A stretch of DNA of 64,000 bases, taken from positions 481,353-545,352 of the forward strand of contig NZ_CAESCM010000002.1 of NCBI RefSeq assembly GCF_903166585.1, in the 5' to 3' direction. The notes under the pieces were generated by a model that made no database searches, had not been told where the DNA came from, and saw nothing but the letters and a program-made list of their open reading frames with translations. Of the stretch, positions 53,785-62,706 are shown one piece after another. The stretch's first letter is position 1; each line of letters opens with the position of its first letter. Position numbers and translations under genes: made by a program. The DNA is from Pedobacter ghigonis. Lineage in GTDB: Bacteria > Bacteroidota > Bacteroidia > Sphingobacteriales > Sphingobacteriaceae.

Positions 53785-54332
53785 TTAAAATTCCTTCTCA
53801 ATTCTATAATAGCCAGTCGTATACGCGTTTTTACCGTACCCAATGGCAGATCTAACTTTTCTGCGGCTTCTACATGCGTAAAGCCTTTATAATAAACTAA
53901 ATCGAGAACAGCCTGCAGATCGGGTTTAAGGCCGTCTACAAGTTGCTTAACCCCAAGCGTATCGGGGTTAAATGTAACCTTGTTTTGTTCATCAACGAAA
54001 CTTACGTTATTTTCTATATCTTGGTTTTTGAGTGAATTCTTAAAATCTTTAGAACGGAGTTTGTCGATCGATAAGTTACGGGCAATATTCATCATCCAGG
54101 TAAACAAACGTCCTTTGGTATTGTCGTAGTGTTCTGCAGACTGCCAGATTTTTACAAAAGTTTCCTGTAAAACGTCTTCAGCAAGTTCGGTATGGGTAAT
54201 AATGCGCGAAATTACACCGTAAATAGCCGAAGAATACATGCTGTACAGCGTTTTTAGTACCGCGGGATCTTTCGATTGCAGTGCTTGAACAAGTTCTGGC
54301 TCGGTTAGGGTTAATTTTTTAAATGCAGTCAC
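53781..54332 (-). CDS. ECF sigma-70 factor (SigK-like)
   Basis: This 183-residue protein has region 2 (about 25-95, with DVLQETFVKIWQSAEHYD and GRLFTWMMNIARNLSIDKLRSK) and region 4 (about 130-180, LVYYKGFTHVEAAEKLDLPLGTVKTRI). The LPLGTVKTRIR motif is typical of SigK-group ECF factors. It is co-transcribed with the RskA-like anti-sigma gene through an ATGA overlap. No regulated target is obvious in the window. Confidence 0.94.
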   Translation of the reverse strand: MTAFKKLTLTEPELVQALQSKDPAVLKTLYSMYSSAIYGVISRIITHTELAEDVLQETFVKIWQSAEHYDNTKGRLFTWMMNIARNLSIDKLRSKDFKNSLKNQDIENNVSFVDEQNKVTFNPDTLGVKQLVDGLKPDLQAVLDLVYYKGFTHVEAAEKLDLPLGTVKTRIRLAIIELRRNFN

Positions 54333-54370
54333 TATTGATTACTAAGTTACAATACAGAACACTAAAAGCA

Positions 54371-54424
54371 AAAAAATGTTTTATAAACGCATTCCGTGTA
54401 GGAATACCTTATAAAACATTTTTA
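54371..54424 (-). terminator. Strong hairpin terminator after lipA
   Basis: AAAAATGTTTTATAA and TTATAAAACATTTTT are exact inverted arms, with an inner ATTCC/GGAAT pairing, 22 bp beyond the lipA stop. Confidence 0.85.
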
Positions 54425-54445
54425 AAAACCAGGTGAATACCGAAT

Positions 54446-55339
54446 TTATACTATCCCATCAATCGGGAAAAGATGTTTTTCTGCATGGTAAGATGAGCGT
54501 ACCAATGGTCCGCTTTCTACATATTTTAAGCCTTTGGCCAAGCCAACTTCTTTGTACATGGCAAAAGTATCGGGGTGTATCCAGTCTACCACAGGGTGGT
54601 GGTTACGTGTTGGTTGTAAATACTGGCCCAAAGTTAAAATATGCACGCCGTTGGCAACCAGGTCGTCCATAGCTTCGAAAATATCTTCTTCAGTTTCGCC
54701 TAAGCCCAGCATAATACCGGTTTTGGTTCTTAAACCAAATTCCGAAATTCTTTTCAGGGCTTCTAAACTTCTGTCGTATTTAGCTTGAATACGTACTTGT
54801 CTGGTCAGGCGTTTGACCGTTTCCATGTTGTGCGATACTACTTCCGGGCGTTCTTCTAAAACGCGGTATAAATTATCCCACTGACCTTTAAAATCTGGAA
54901 TCAGGGTTTCGAGTGTAGTAATTGGGCTTTCCCTGCGGATAGCTTGTAAAGTTTCGGCCCAGATAATCGATCCGCCATCTTTTAAATCATCGCGGTCAAC
55001 CGAAGTAATTACGCAATGTTTAACACCCATTAATTTTACTGAATTGGCTACACGGTTTGGTTCGTCTACATCAACAGCCAGAGGGCGGCCTGTTGCAACT
55101 GCGCAAAAAGAGCAGCTACGTGTGCAGATATTTCCTAAAATCATAAAGGTTGCCGTACCTGCACCCCAGCATTCGCCCATATTAGGGCAATTGCCGCTTT
55201 CGCAAATGGTGTGAAGCTTATGGGTATCCACTAAACTCCGAACTTGTGCGTATTCTTTACCAACAGGTAATTTAACACGTAACCAATCTGGTTTACGTTT
55301 AACTTCAGTTACAGCAGGTACTACCGGTAAATCAATCAT
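54446..55339 (-). CDS. lipA: Lipoyl synthase
   Basis: This 297-residue radical-SAM enzyme has both iron-sulphur sites: [12 protein letters not shown] (Cys46, 51, 57) for the auxiliary cluster and CTRSCSFC (Cys72, 76, 79) for the SAM cluster. The C-terminal [10 protein letters not shown] serine motif is also present. It inserts two sulphurs into octanoyl groups on the E2 and GcvH proteins to form lipoate. It is a single gene with a terminator. The octanoyltransferase gene is not in the window. Confidence 0.97.
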   Translation of the reverse strand: MIDLPVVPAVTEVKRKPDWLRVKLPVGKEYAQVRSLVDTHKLHTICESGNCPNMGECWGAGTATFMILGNICTRSCSFCAVATGRPLAVDVDEPNRVANSVKLMGVKHCVITSVDRDDLKDGGSIIWAETLQAIRRESPITTLETLIPDFKGQWDNLYRVLEERPEVVSHNMETVKRLTRQVRIQAKYDRSLEALKRISEFGLRTKTGIMLGLGETEEDIFEAMDDLVANGVHILTLGQYLQPTRNHHPVVDWIHPDTFAMYKEVGLAKGLKYVESGPLVRSSYHAEKHLFPIDGIV

Positions 55340-55500
55340 GCCACAAAGTTAACGAATAGGATTGAATTGTTGCAATGCCGAAATGTTTGAGCGTTGTAAT
55401 AAATAGTAGAGGCGTTTAACTGGTTAATTGTTTCAACTCGTTAACCGGCGCTTAGCGATTCGGCGCTGGTTTAGGCCTCCCAAAAGTGCCGTAATTTGCC

Positions 55501-55648
55501 ACCTAAGCCATATTGAAGCGGCAGCTCCCGATTGTAGGCACTGTTTTTGCTTTTTATGGTGTGTTTGCTTGTTTCACAGGTTTCTATCGGGACTACAGCG
55601 GAAAGAGGAACTGTTTTACCCGATAAGCAGTACTGCACCTTTTCAAAA
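55501..55648. repeat. Dispersed structured repeat, copy B
   Basis: The stem TCCCGAT (55526-55532) pairs with ATCGGGA (55586-55592) around a 53-nt loop holding the 32-bp core shared with copy A (55553-55584). The stem bases differ from copy A yet pairing is kept. The 3' flank GAACTGTTTTACCC and TTTTCAAAA also match. Confidence 0.75.
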
Positions 55649-55766
55649 TGAGAAAAATGGATGTGTTCCCAAGCTGGATTAATGCTAAATGCTGTCTGTA
55701 AATGTTATATAAAAATCATAAGCTAAACATTGCAACTTTAAAGGTTTCAACTTTCTAACTAAATCT

Positions 55767-55774
55767 TACATTTG
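55767..55774 (+). promoter_or_regulatory. -7 box abutting the cysS start codon
   Basis: TACATTTG matches TAnnTTTG and leaves four bases before the ATG, the same spacing as at pth. No -33 TTG was seen at the usual distance. Confidence 0.55.
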
Positions 55775-55778
55775 CAAT

Positions 55779-57239
55779 ATGAATACTGGCTTACAGCTTT
55801 ACAACACGCTTTCGCGCAAAAAAGAAGTTTTTCAACCCTTAAATGCACCCAATGTTGGGATGTATGTTTGTGGTCCTACAGTTTATAGCGATGTGCATTT
55901 AGGCAATTGCCGCACCTTTATTTCCTTCGATTTAATTTTCAGGTATCTTAAATATGCCGGCTATAAGGTGCGCTATGTGCGTAATATTACCGATGCAGGT
56001 CACTTAGAGGGCGACAGGGATGAGGGCGACGATAAATTTGCAAAGCGTGCCAAGCTGGAGCAATTGGAACCGATGGAAATTGTACAGAAATACACTTTGG
56101 GTTTCCACGATGTGCTACGCATGTTCAACACCTTGCCTCCAAGTATCGAACCAACGGCTACCGGACATATCATTGAGCAAATCGAAATGATTAAAGTGAT
56201 TATTGCCAATGGTTATGGTTATGAAATTGATGGTAACGTATATTTTGACGTAGAAAAATACAGCAAAGAATATAATTATACCATATTAACCAACCGCAAC
56301 CTCGAAGATATGCTGAACAATACCCGCGAACTGGGTGGACAGGATGAGAAACGTGGCAGGTTGGATTTTGCACTCTGGATTAAAGCAAAGCCAGAAACCT
56401 TAATGCAATGGCAATCGCCATGGGGCATGGGTTTTCCTGGCTGGCATATCGAATGTTCGGCCATGAGTGCTAAATATTTAGGTTCAGAGTTTGATATTCA
56501 CGGTGGTGGAATGGATTTAGCCGCAACACACCATACCAACGAAATTGCTCAATCTGAAGCATGCAGCCATAAACAACCTGCGCGTTACTGGATGCATACC
56601 AATATGCTTACCGTTAATGGTACACGTATGTCGAAATCGGCTGGTAACGGCTTCTTGCCTTTAGAATTATTTACCGGTGCACACCCGCTGTTAAAAAAGG
56701 GTTATAGCCCAATGACGGTTAAGTTCTTTATGTTGCAGGCACATTACCGCAGTACTTTAGATTTTTCTAACGATGCTTTGGATGCTTCGGAGAAAGGATT
56801 CAGGCGTTTAATGACGGCGGTTGGCCTTTTAGATAAACTACCCGTATCAGAACAAAACGATTTTGATATCGATGCGCTGAAAGAGAAATGCATCCACGCA
56901 ATGGACGATGATTTTAACAGTCCGATTTTAATTGCTGAATTGTTCGAAGCTGTTCGGATGATTAATACCGTTTACGACGGTAAAGGAAAAATTTCGGAAG
57001 AAGCTTTAGCTAAATTAAAACAGTTGGTACACGATTTCGTGTTCGATATTTTAGGCTTAAAAGATGAAGATGCCGGAAGTAACGACTTAAATGGCGTTTT
57101 AGAAATGGTAATTGATTTAAGAACCGAAGCTAAAGCGAATAAAGATTACGCCACTTCCGATCGTATCCGCATTGGCTTGCAGGAGTTGGGTATTCAGCTT
57201 AAAGACGGTAAAGAAGGAACTACATGGAGTAAGGCTTAA
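55779..57239 (+). CDS. cysS: Cysteinyl-tRNA synthetase
   Basis: This 486-residue class I enzyme has the HIGH-type motif as HLGN (40-43, [15 protein letters not shown]), the zinc ligand Cys31, a further zinc-region segment GWHIECSAM near 225, and RMSKSAGN as the KMSKS motif near 286. The C-terminal DALR-like helices include [15 protein letters not shown]. It charges tRNA-Cys. The racemase gene begins 19 bp downstream and is probably co-transcribed. Confidence 0.97.
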   Translation: MNTGLQLYNTLSRKKEVFQPLNAPNVGMYVCGPTVYSDVHLGNCRTFISFDLIFRYLKYAGYKVRYVRNITDAGHLEGDRDEGDDKFAKRAKLEQLEPMEIVQKYTLGFHDVLRMFNTLPPSIEPTATGHIIEQIEMIKVIIANGYGYEIDGNVYFDVEKYSKEYNYTILTNRNLEDMLNNTRELGGQDEKRGRLDFALWIKAKPETLMQWQSPWGMGFPGWHIECSAMSAKYLGSEFDIHGGGMDLAATHHTNEIAQSEACSHKQPARYWMHTNMLTVNGTRMSKSAGNGFLPLELFTGAHPLLKKGYSPMTVKFFMLQAHYRSTLDFSNDALDASEKGFRRLMTAVGLLDKLPVSEQNDFDIDALKEKCIHAMDDDFNSPILIAELFEAVRMINTVYDGKGKISEEALAKLKQLVHDFVFDILGLKDEDAGSNDLNGVLEMVIDLRTEAKANKDYATSDRIRIGLQELGIQLKDGKEGTTWSKA

Positions 57240-57258
57240 GGCTAAATAACTTTTTATA

Positions 57259-57939
57259 ATGAAAAAGATTGGTTTGGTAGGCGGAATAAGTTGGGTATCG
57301 ACCATCGATTATTATAAATTTATAAATGAGGGAGTAAATGAATGCCTCGGTGGATTAAATTTTGCCGAGTGTTTAATTTACTCCCTTAATTTTGGCGATG
57401 TACAGGATAAAACCTGGGAAGGATCATTTGAATTGCTTTTAAATGCCTGCCAAAGTTTAAAAAGCAGTGGGGTAGAAGCCATTGTGTTATGTGCAAATAC
57501 AGCCCATTTATTTGCCGATGAAATTGAAAGTTGTATCGCTGTGCCCATTATTCACATCGGTACTGAAACAGCTAAGGCTGTAAATAATGCCGGGATTATA
57601 AAAATTGGCCTTTTAGGCACTATATTTACCATGGAGAAAGATTTCTATATCAAAAAACTCCAGGCTAACGGATTGGAGGTTTTAATTCCAGAGCATCAGG
57701 ATACCCGAAATTATATCCAGCATACACTAAAAGAAGAACTGGGCAGAGGCCTGATTTTACCGCACACCAAAGCACGGTATGTAGAGATTGTTAATGAATT
57801 GGTTGCAGCGGGTGCCGAAGGTATTATTCTGGGCTGTACCGAAATTCCGATGCTAATTAGCCAGGATGATTTTAATATCCCGGTATTTGATACCACTAAA
57901 ATTCACTCCAAAGCAATCGTTGATTATATTGTTTCATAA
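57259..57939 (+). CDS. Aspartate/glutamate racemase-family protein
   Basis: This 226-residue protein has the PLP-independent racemase fold. The two catalytic cysteines are Cys78 (VLCANTAHL) and Cys193 (LGCTEIPML), and the start IGLVGGISWVSTIDYYKFIN matches aspartate racemases of the RacD type more than glutamate racemase MurI. It would interconvert L- and D-aspartate or a related acid. It follows cysS after 19 bp. Substrate choice cannot be read from the sequence alone. Confidence 0.9.
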   Translation: MKKIGLVGGISWVSTIDYYKFINEGVNECLGGLNFAECLIYSLNFGDVQDKTWEGSFELLLNACQSLKSSGVEAIVLCANTAHLFADEIESCIAVPIIHIGTETAKAVNNAGIIKIGLLGTIFTMEKDFYIKKLQANGLEVLIPEHQDTRNYIQHTLKEELGRGLILPHTKARYVEIVNELVAAGAEGIILGCTEIPMLISQDDFNIPVFDTTKIHSKAIVDYIVS

Positions 57940-57988
57940 AATAAACTCTATTTTAGACCAATTGAATCTGTTTTCCGTTAAATTGATC

Positions 57989-58963
57989 ATGAATAAAAAA
58001 ATATTTATCCTGCCTATTATTGCCCTGATGGGCGTACAGGCTTGTAGAAATAAGCAAGCTGATACCAGTCAGAGTGAAGAAAAAATAACCCTGATGTCGC
58101 CTGAATTTAATGCTGACAGTGCCTATGCCTATACCAAAGCGCAGGTAGATTTTGGCCCGCGTATTCCGGGTACAACGGCTCATCAAAAATGTGCCGATTA
58201 TCTGGTGGCCAAATTAAAGTCGTTTGGTGCAGATGTGAAGATAGAAGGCGAAAAAACAACCACCTATGATGGTAAAAGCTTTCAGCTGAAGAACATTGTA
58301 GCAGCTTTTAATCCAAAACAAAAGAACCGGGTTTTAATTACAGCCCACTGGGATGCCCGTCCTTTTTCAGATCAGGATACCGATCCCGCCAACCATACCA
58401 AAGCCTTTGATGCAGCAAACGATGGCGCCAGCGGGGTTGCCGTGATTTTAGAAATGGCACGTCAGATCCAGCAAAAACAGCCTAACGTAGGTGTCGATTT
58501 CGTATTGTGGGATTTAGAAGATTACGGCAAAGCCAATGATGAAACGCCTGATGAAACTACCTGGTGTCTGGGCTCGCAATATTGGGCCAACCAGGCTGTA
58601 GCCTCTGGTTATAAAGCGCTTTATGGCATTAACCTCGATATGGTAGGCGGGGGAAATGCACAGTTTACACAAGATGAGATCTCGCGCCAGGCAGCACCGG
58701 ATGTAGCCAATAAAGTGTGGGATATTGGCAACGAGATTGGCTATGCTTCGTATTTCACCAAAATTCCAAGTGGTAAACTGGTCGACGATCATTTCTGGAT
58801 GAACAAAGCTGGCGTACCATCTATCGATATTATCCATTACAATGATAACAGTGGCTTTTACATCAACTGGCACACCCAACTGGATAACTTAGCCAATATT
58901 GATAAAAATACTTTGAAAGCTACCGGTCAAACCGTTTTGGAAACCATTTACAGGGAAAAATAA
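57989..58963 (+). CDS. M28-family zinc peptidase or glutaminyl cyclase, lipoprotein
   Basis: The start at 57989 (MNKKIFILPIIALMGVQAC, Cys19) is chosen because it gives a lipoprotein signal. The result is 324 residues. Metal-binding segments of the M28 fold are ITAHWDARPFSDQD, FDAANDGASGVAVILE and LWDLEDYG, with a late histidine in WHTQLDN. The insertion DETTWCLGSQYWAN and overall length recall bacterial glutaminyl-peptide cyclotransferases, which share the M28 fold. It should act in the envelope. Aminopeptidase activity is the alternative. Confidence 0.87.
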   Translation: MNKKIFILPIIALMGVQACRNKQADTSQSEEKITLMSPEFNADSAYAYTKAQVDFGPRIPGTTAHQKCADYLVAKLKSFGADVKIEGEKTTTYDGKSFQLKNIVAAFNPKQKNRVLITAHWDARPFSDQDTDPANHTKAFDAANDGASGVAVILEMARQIQQKQPNVGVDFVLWDLEDYGKANDETPDETTWCLGSQYWANQAVASGYKALYGINLDMVGGGNAQFTQDEISRQAAPDVANKVWDIGNEIGYASYFTKIPSGKLVDDHFWMNKAGVPSIDIIHYNDNSGFYINWHTQLDNLANIDKNTLKATGQTVLETIYREK

Positions 58964-59049
58964 GTCAATAATGTGAAATTGTTGATTACTTTTAAAACCA
59001 TACCCTAAAGAAAATTTTATATTCGCCAAACTATATTTTTATACTGATA

Positions 59050-59907
59050 ATGAAACAGATATTTTCAACTGCCATAGCTTCACTTTTAGCACTGAGCACA
59101 TTCGCCCAAAAAAGTGATGGAACGACCAAATCTTTAGTAAGTGCTGAGAAAGATTTTGCCAAAGCAGTGGCAAAAAACGGAGATAAAGATGCCTTTCTTG
59201 AGTACTCGCTGGGCAGTGCTTTGGTATTCAGACCAAACCCCGTTAATGCCAAAACTTTTTATACCAATAAAGCAAACAGTGAAAACGAAATTTCGTGGAC
59301 TCCAAATTTGGCCAAAGTATCGCGCAGCGGTGATTTAGGTTTCTCTACAGGTCCGTATGAAATTGGTGCAACAGATAAAAAATACGGTCAATACCTGTCT
59401 ATCTGGAAATCAGAAAACGGCAAGTGGAAACTCGCGATTGATTTAGGTACAGAAAGCAACAAACCTTTGACTAAAATTACACCACAGTTTGTTGAACCAA
59501 AAGATCACGTAGCTCCAAAATTCTTAAATGAAAAAGAAGTAAAGGCCGGCAAAGAAATTATTTTAACTACCGAGAAAACTTTAAATACCTTATTAAAAAC
59601 GCATGGTATTGCTGCATTTGGTGGCTTTTTAACTAACGATGCACGTTTACTTTTCCCGGGTAATGAAGCCATTGAAGGAAAAGGTAAAATTGTTGCCTTC
59701 TATAATAGTATGGTGAGCAAAATTAGTTTAAAAACAACTGGTGTAGATAAAGCAATTGGTAGTGATTTAGCCTATACTTACGGGGTAGCTACCATTGATT
59801 ATAAAGCAGACCTAAGAGAAAGCTTTAACTATGTTTTTGTTTATGAAAAAGCTGCAGATGCAAGCTGGAACTTAATTGTACAGGCTTTTGTACCTGCCGA
59901 AAGATAA
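59050..59907 (+). CDS. Secreted protein with two NTF2/SnoaL-like (DUF4440-type) domains
   Basis: This 285-residue protein has a signal peptide (about 1-19, ALSTFAQ). Two alpha/beta cone modules follow, the first at about 25-135 (LVSAEKDFAKAVAKNGDKDAFLEYS, ending YLSIWKSENGKWKLAIDLG) and the second at about 165-283 (LNTLLKTHGIAAFGGFLTNDARLLFPG, ending VYEKAADASWNLIVQAFVP). The fold serves many functions and no catalytic set is visible. It lies alone after the M28 gene. Confidence 0.78.
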   Translation: MKQIFSTAIASLLALSTFAQKSDGTTKSLVSAEKDFAKAVAKNGDKDAFLEYSLGSALVFRPNPVNAKTFYTNKANSENEISWTPNLAKVSRSGDLGFSTGPYEIGATDKKYGQYLSIWKSENGKWKLAIDLGTESNKPLTKITPQFVEPKDHVAPKFLNEKEVKAGKEIILTTEKTLNTLLKTHGIAAFGGFLTNDARLLFPGNEAIEGKGKIVAFYNSMVSKISLKTTGVDKAIGSDLAYTYGVATIDYKADLRESFNYVFVYEKAADASWNLIVQAFVPAER

Positions 59908-59925
59908 ATAGCAAAATGTGAATTG

Positions 59926-59960
59926 AAAGAGGGCTCTCCGTAAAAAGAAGCCCTTTTTTT
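59926..59960 (+). terminator. Rho-independent terminator after the NTF2-like gene
   Basis: AGAGGGCT and AGCCCTTT form a stem followed by a T run. Confidence 0.75.
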
Positions 59961-60111
59961 ATGTCGGAACTTGTACTTATCTGTAGTTTGGGTGTGGTTT
60001 CAGTCCCACCCCGATAGCTATTTGTCTGAGGTTGGGTAAAACAAGCACAATATTTGCGTTTCAAAAAGAAAAATACCACAAATAAAATTGTTCATTTTAC
60101 GTTTAAAATTC

Positions 60112-60999
60112 ATGCATAAAAAAATACTTTTATTCTCCGCTCTTGCTTTGTTGTGTTTTAATGTTTCGGCACAGAAACAAAAGTTTGATGTGCAGGGTAA
60201 AGCTGGCGCAAGGGGAATTATGCCCGAAAATACCATAGAAGGGATGTTGAAAGCGCTCGATTTAGGTGTTACTACTTTAGAAATGGATGCTGTGATTTCG
60301 AAAGATAAGCTGGTAGTGCTTTCGCAGGAGCCTTATTTTAACAACGAGATTTCTTTACAGCCAAACGGAAAACCCATTAGCCTGAAAGACCAGAAGAAGT
60401 TTAACATTTATAAAATGGATTATGAAGAGGTAAAAAAGTTTGATGTAGGCAGTAAGGTGCACGACCGTTTTCCGGGTCAAATGAAATTTAAAGCGTATAA
60501 ACCCCTACTTACTGAAACCATTGATGCAGTTGAGGCTTATGTTAAGGAGCATAAACTGGCCAAACCAGTTTACAGTATTGAAACCAAAACCATTAAAAAC
60601 GGCGATAACGAATTCCATCCCGAACCTGCTGAATTTGTGGATTTGATTATGGAGATTATAAATGCTAAAAAACTCGCCAAAAGGGTAATTATCGAGTCGT
60701 TTGATATGCGTACGCTGCAATACCTGCACGAGAAATATCCGAAGGTGCAAACCTCGCTGTTGATTGATGAGAAAGAACCTTTTGAGTCGTACATTGAAAA
60801 ATTAGGCTTTAAACCGACTATTTACAGTCCATATTCGATATTGGTAGGTAAGGGACTGGTAGATCGTTGCCATGCCATGGGGGTCAAAATTATACCATGG
60901 ACGGTGAATACGATTAAGGATGTGAAATACTTTAAAGATTTAGGGGTAGATGGCATTATAACCGATTACCCGAACATTATGGGCCAGCTGGATAAATAG
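60112..60999 (+). CDS. Secreted GDPD-fold protein lacking both catalytic histidines (probable pseudoenzyme)
   Basis: The start at 60112 gives 295 residues with a signal peptide (about 1-20). The glycerophosphodiester phosphodiesterase fold is clear: PENTIEGMLKALDLGVTTLEMDAVISKD near 38-65, YSIETKTI near 163, and DGIITDYPN near the end. The metal residues Glu57 and Asp59 are present. The normally invariant HR pair reads Lys30-Ala31 (QGKAGARG) and the second histidine reads Gln72 (LSQEPY). Without these, hydrolysis by the usual route is unlikely. The intact, well-kept frame points to a retained non-catalytic role such as ligand binding, rather than decay. Confidence 0.88.
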   Translation: MHKKILLFSALALLCFNVSAQKQKFDVQGKAGARGIMPENTIEGMLKALDLGVTTLEMDAVISKDKLVVLSQEPYFNNEISLQPNGKPISLKDQKKFNIYKMDYEEVKKFDVGSKVHDRFPGQMKFKAYKPLLTETIDAVEAYVKEHKLAKPVYSIETKTIKNGDNEFHPEPAEFVDLIMEIINAKKLAKRVIIESFDMRTLQYLHEKYPKVQTSLLIDEKEPFESYIEKLGFKPTIYSPYSILVGKGLVDRCHAMGVKIIPWTVNTIKDVKYFKDLGVDGIITDYPNIMGQLDK

Positions 61000-61061
61000 G
61001 AGCTGATTCATATTTCTAATCCTATCGGTTGGTATCCTCACCGACCGAAACAGAATAGTCT

Positions 61062-61104
61062 GATAAACAAAAAAAGCGCTGGTTACAGCGCTTTTTTTGT
61101 TTAT
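61062..61104. terminator. Bidirectional terminator with perfect 19-bp arms
   Basis: The arms at 61062-61080 and 61086-61104 are exact inverted copies with AGCGCT at their centre, between the GDPD-like gene and a convergent small gene. Confidence 0.92.
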
Positions 61105-61117
61105 CTACTGGAAATGC

Positions 61118-61309
61118 CTAGTGGTGCGATTCAGCAGCTTCTGAGTGATGCACTTCAGTTTTTTCGTGCGAAGTACCTTCTTCTGCATGGTGGAAAATTG
61201 GTCTTGTGAAAGCCACAAGCAAGATTAAAACAATAATCCAGGCAGTTAATGGTAATGCCCAAATGCCTTTAGTTTGCTGAACTGGTGCGTGTGAATCGTG
61301 AGCTGACAT
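61118..61309 (-). CDS. Small His-rich single-span membrane protein (63 residues)
   Basis: The ATG at 61309 (MSAHDSHAPVQQ) is preferred over an in-frame start further upstream because it follows an A/T-rich leader. One membrane helix (about 17-35, WALPLTAWIIVLILLVAF) is followed by a hydrophilic tail with many His and Glu residues (HHAEEGTSHEKTEVHHSE). The His/Glu tail could bind metal. The family is not recognised and the neighbours give no clue. Confidence 0.7.
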   Translation of the reverse strand: MSAHDSHAPVQQTKGIWALPLTAWIIVLILLVAFTRPIFHHAEEGTSHEKTEVHHSEAAESHH

Positions 61310-61428
61310 ATCGAAATATTTTGATTTTAAAAATTTATGCTTTGTAATGTGCGGTAAAGATAATAACAAAATTAAAATAAAAAGATTAAACTACTGATTT
61401 GTATGGCGAAAAGGATAAAGGCAGGCCT

Positions 61429-61950
61429 TTACCCCTGTAAATCATAAATCATCGCCTTAGTGCTGTTCAGTTTGCTTTTAATCCGATCCTGATGCTCCTG
61501 TAAAACACTGTGTTTATCCTGCACTGCATTAAACAGTTCAGCTTTTTTAAAATAATTGGCTGCACCGGCAAAATTTTGCTGCTGCTCGGCATGCAGACCT
61601 AAATTTTCGTAAATATGGGCTTCGCAAACACCGGCAACCGTTAAAGCTTTATCTGCAATCTGCTTAGCCAGCTTATGCATTTTCAAGGTAATTACCAGCT
61701 TTAAATAAGGTTCATAAACTTCCGGAAAATCGGCATCCAGTTCGATACAGCGCTTGTAATAATACCCCGCAGTTTTATAATCTTTAAAACGGTAGTGGTA
61801 TAAATTTCCAAGCTGAAAATAGCTCCTGGCGTAATCCGGGTCAAAAGCAATAAGTTCGGTAAAATACTGAAGTGCTTTGGGCAGCTCGCCCCAGTTCAAT
61901 TCTTCAATAGCCTGCAGATATTTTTCATCTGCAGTAGTATAAATGTCCAT
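61429..61950 (-). CDS. Cytoplasmic TPR protein
   Basis: The start at 61950 (MDIYTTADEKYLQAIEELN) is favoured because it removes an upstream stretch unlike the rest. The 173 residues contain about four TPR units, for example GELPKALQYFTELIAFDPDYARSYF and LGNLYHYRFKDYKTAGYYYKR. No signal peptide is seen. Such proteins serve as protein-binding scaffolds. The partner is unknown. Confidence 0.78.
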   Translation of the reverse strand: MDIYTTADEKYLQAIEELNWGELPKALQYFTELIAFDPDYARSYFQLGNLYHYRFKDYKTAGYYYKRCIELDADFPEVYEPYLKLVITLKMHKLAKQIADKALTVAGVCEAHIYENLGLHAEQQQNFAGAANYFKKAELFNAVQDKHSVLQEHQDRIKSKLNSTKAMIYDLQG

Positions 61951-62202
61951 AACGGATATAAATAATTTTGATAAGCGCTTAGGGCTTAACAAAGGGTAAT
62001 TAAAAAGATTTGTTAAATGTAGTTAAAGGGTAGTCCCTTAAACCTTAAGGATTGGAAAGGAAGTTTACCTCAATACCCCAACCCTTTAAGCCACAAGACT
62101 GGCTAAAGTTTCTTTGTTGGATATGTATTTGACGTAGCATTGCTGTGAAATTTGATGCAAATATATTTATTTCCAGCTAATTGCAAATATTTAAAGAAAA
62201 TT

Positions 62203-62706
62203 TTAGTGGTTTACGTGCGCTAAATAAACAATGCAATAGCTGAGTAAACACATCACATTATTGAAATTGAAAGCATTAAATACGTTTTCCAGGCAGGCTT
62301 TTGTATGGGTTATTTTTAAAGCAAAAAACCAGAAGAGCAACGAGACCGTAATATCCAATATATCGAAATGACCATTCGTAATGTGAAACAGTTGAAATAA
62401 TTCGAGCCCTACAGCGAATACAGGCGGAATTAAAACACAGTCGATTTGCCGCTTAAAAAAATTAATGTAGAAGCCTTTTGAGGTTAGGGTAATGCAGAAC
62501 ACCCAAAGCCCCTCGGGTAAGGAATAAATAATGTATTTGTTTAATGGTAAACTACTGGTGATGCTATATTTTAAGTCTTCGTAAGTTTTTAGTGAGCTCA
62601 GCTGAATGAAAATCTGGTTAATCAATGTTTTATCTGTCCGGTAAAAGAGGTAGATAAATAAACTGATTACTAACGCCGGGACAATATACCAATAGTGTTT
62701 TTTCAA
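62203..62706 (-). CDS. VanZ-like membrane protein
   Basis: This 167-residue protein has about five membrane helices, starting at residue 5. The central and later parts fit the VanZ-like pattern, with LPEGLWVFCITL near 64-75 and GLELFQLFHITNGHFDILDI near 100-119. The function of VanZ-like proteins outside teicoplanin resistance is largely unknown. The start overlaps the methyltransferase stop by four bases, so translation is coupled to it. Confidence 0.72.
   Translation of the reverse strand: MKKHYWYIVPALVISLFIYLFYRTDKTLINQIFIQLSSLKTYEDLKYSITSSLPLNKYIIYSLPEGLWVFCITLTSKGFYINFFKRQIDCVLIPPVFAVGLELFQLFHITNGHFDILDITVSLLFWFFALKITHTKACLENVFNAFNFNNVMCLLSYCIVYLAHVNH

Larger units (their letters stand above)
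55340..55778. other. Intergenic region between lipA and cysS with dispersed repeats
   Basis: It holds an AACTGGTTAATTG repeat (55418-55430), an AACTCGTTAACCGGCGC stretch, and dispersed repeat copy B (55501-55648). The cysS -7 box is at the right end. No gene is supported. Confidence 0.7.

Noticed and set aside
16118..55648. CRISPR array or tandem phage repeats
   Set aside because: The repeated blocks are single copies tens of kilobases apart, not regularly spaced arrays, and no cas genes are present.
57866..57988. N-terminal extension of the M28 protein
   Set aside because: It overlaps the racemase gene and would bury the lipoprotein signal that starts at 57989.
59961..60111. Fourth copy of the structured repeat on the minus strand
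   Set aside because: Only short pieces (such as GGGACTG and TATCGGGG) match and no stem could be drawn, so it is mentioned as possible but not annotated.
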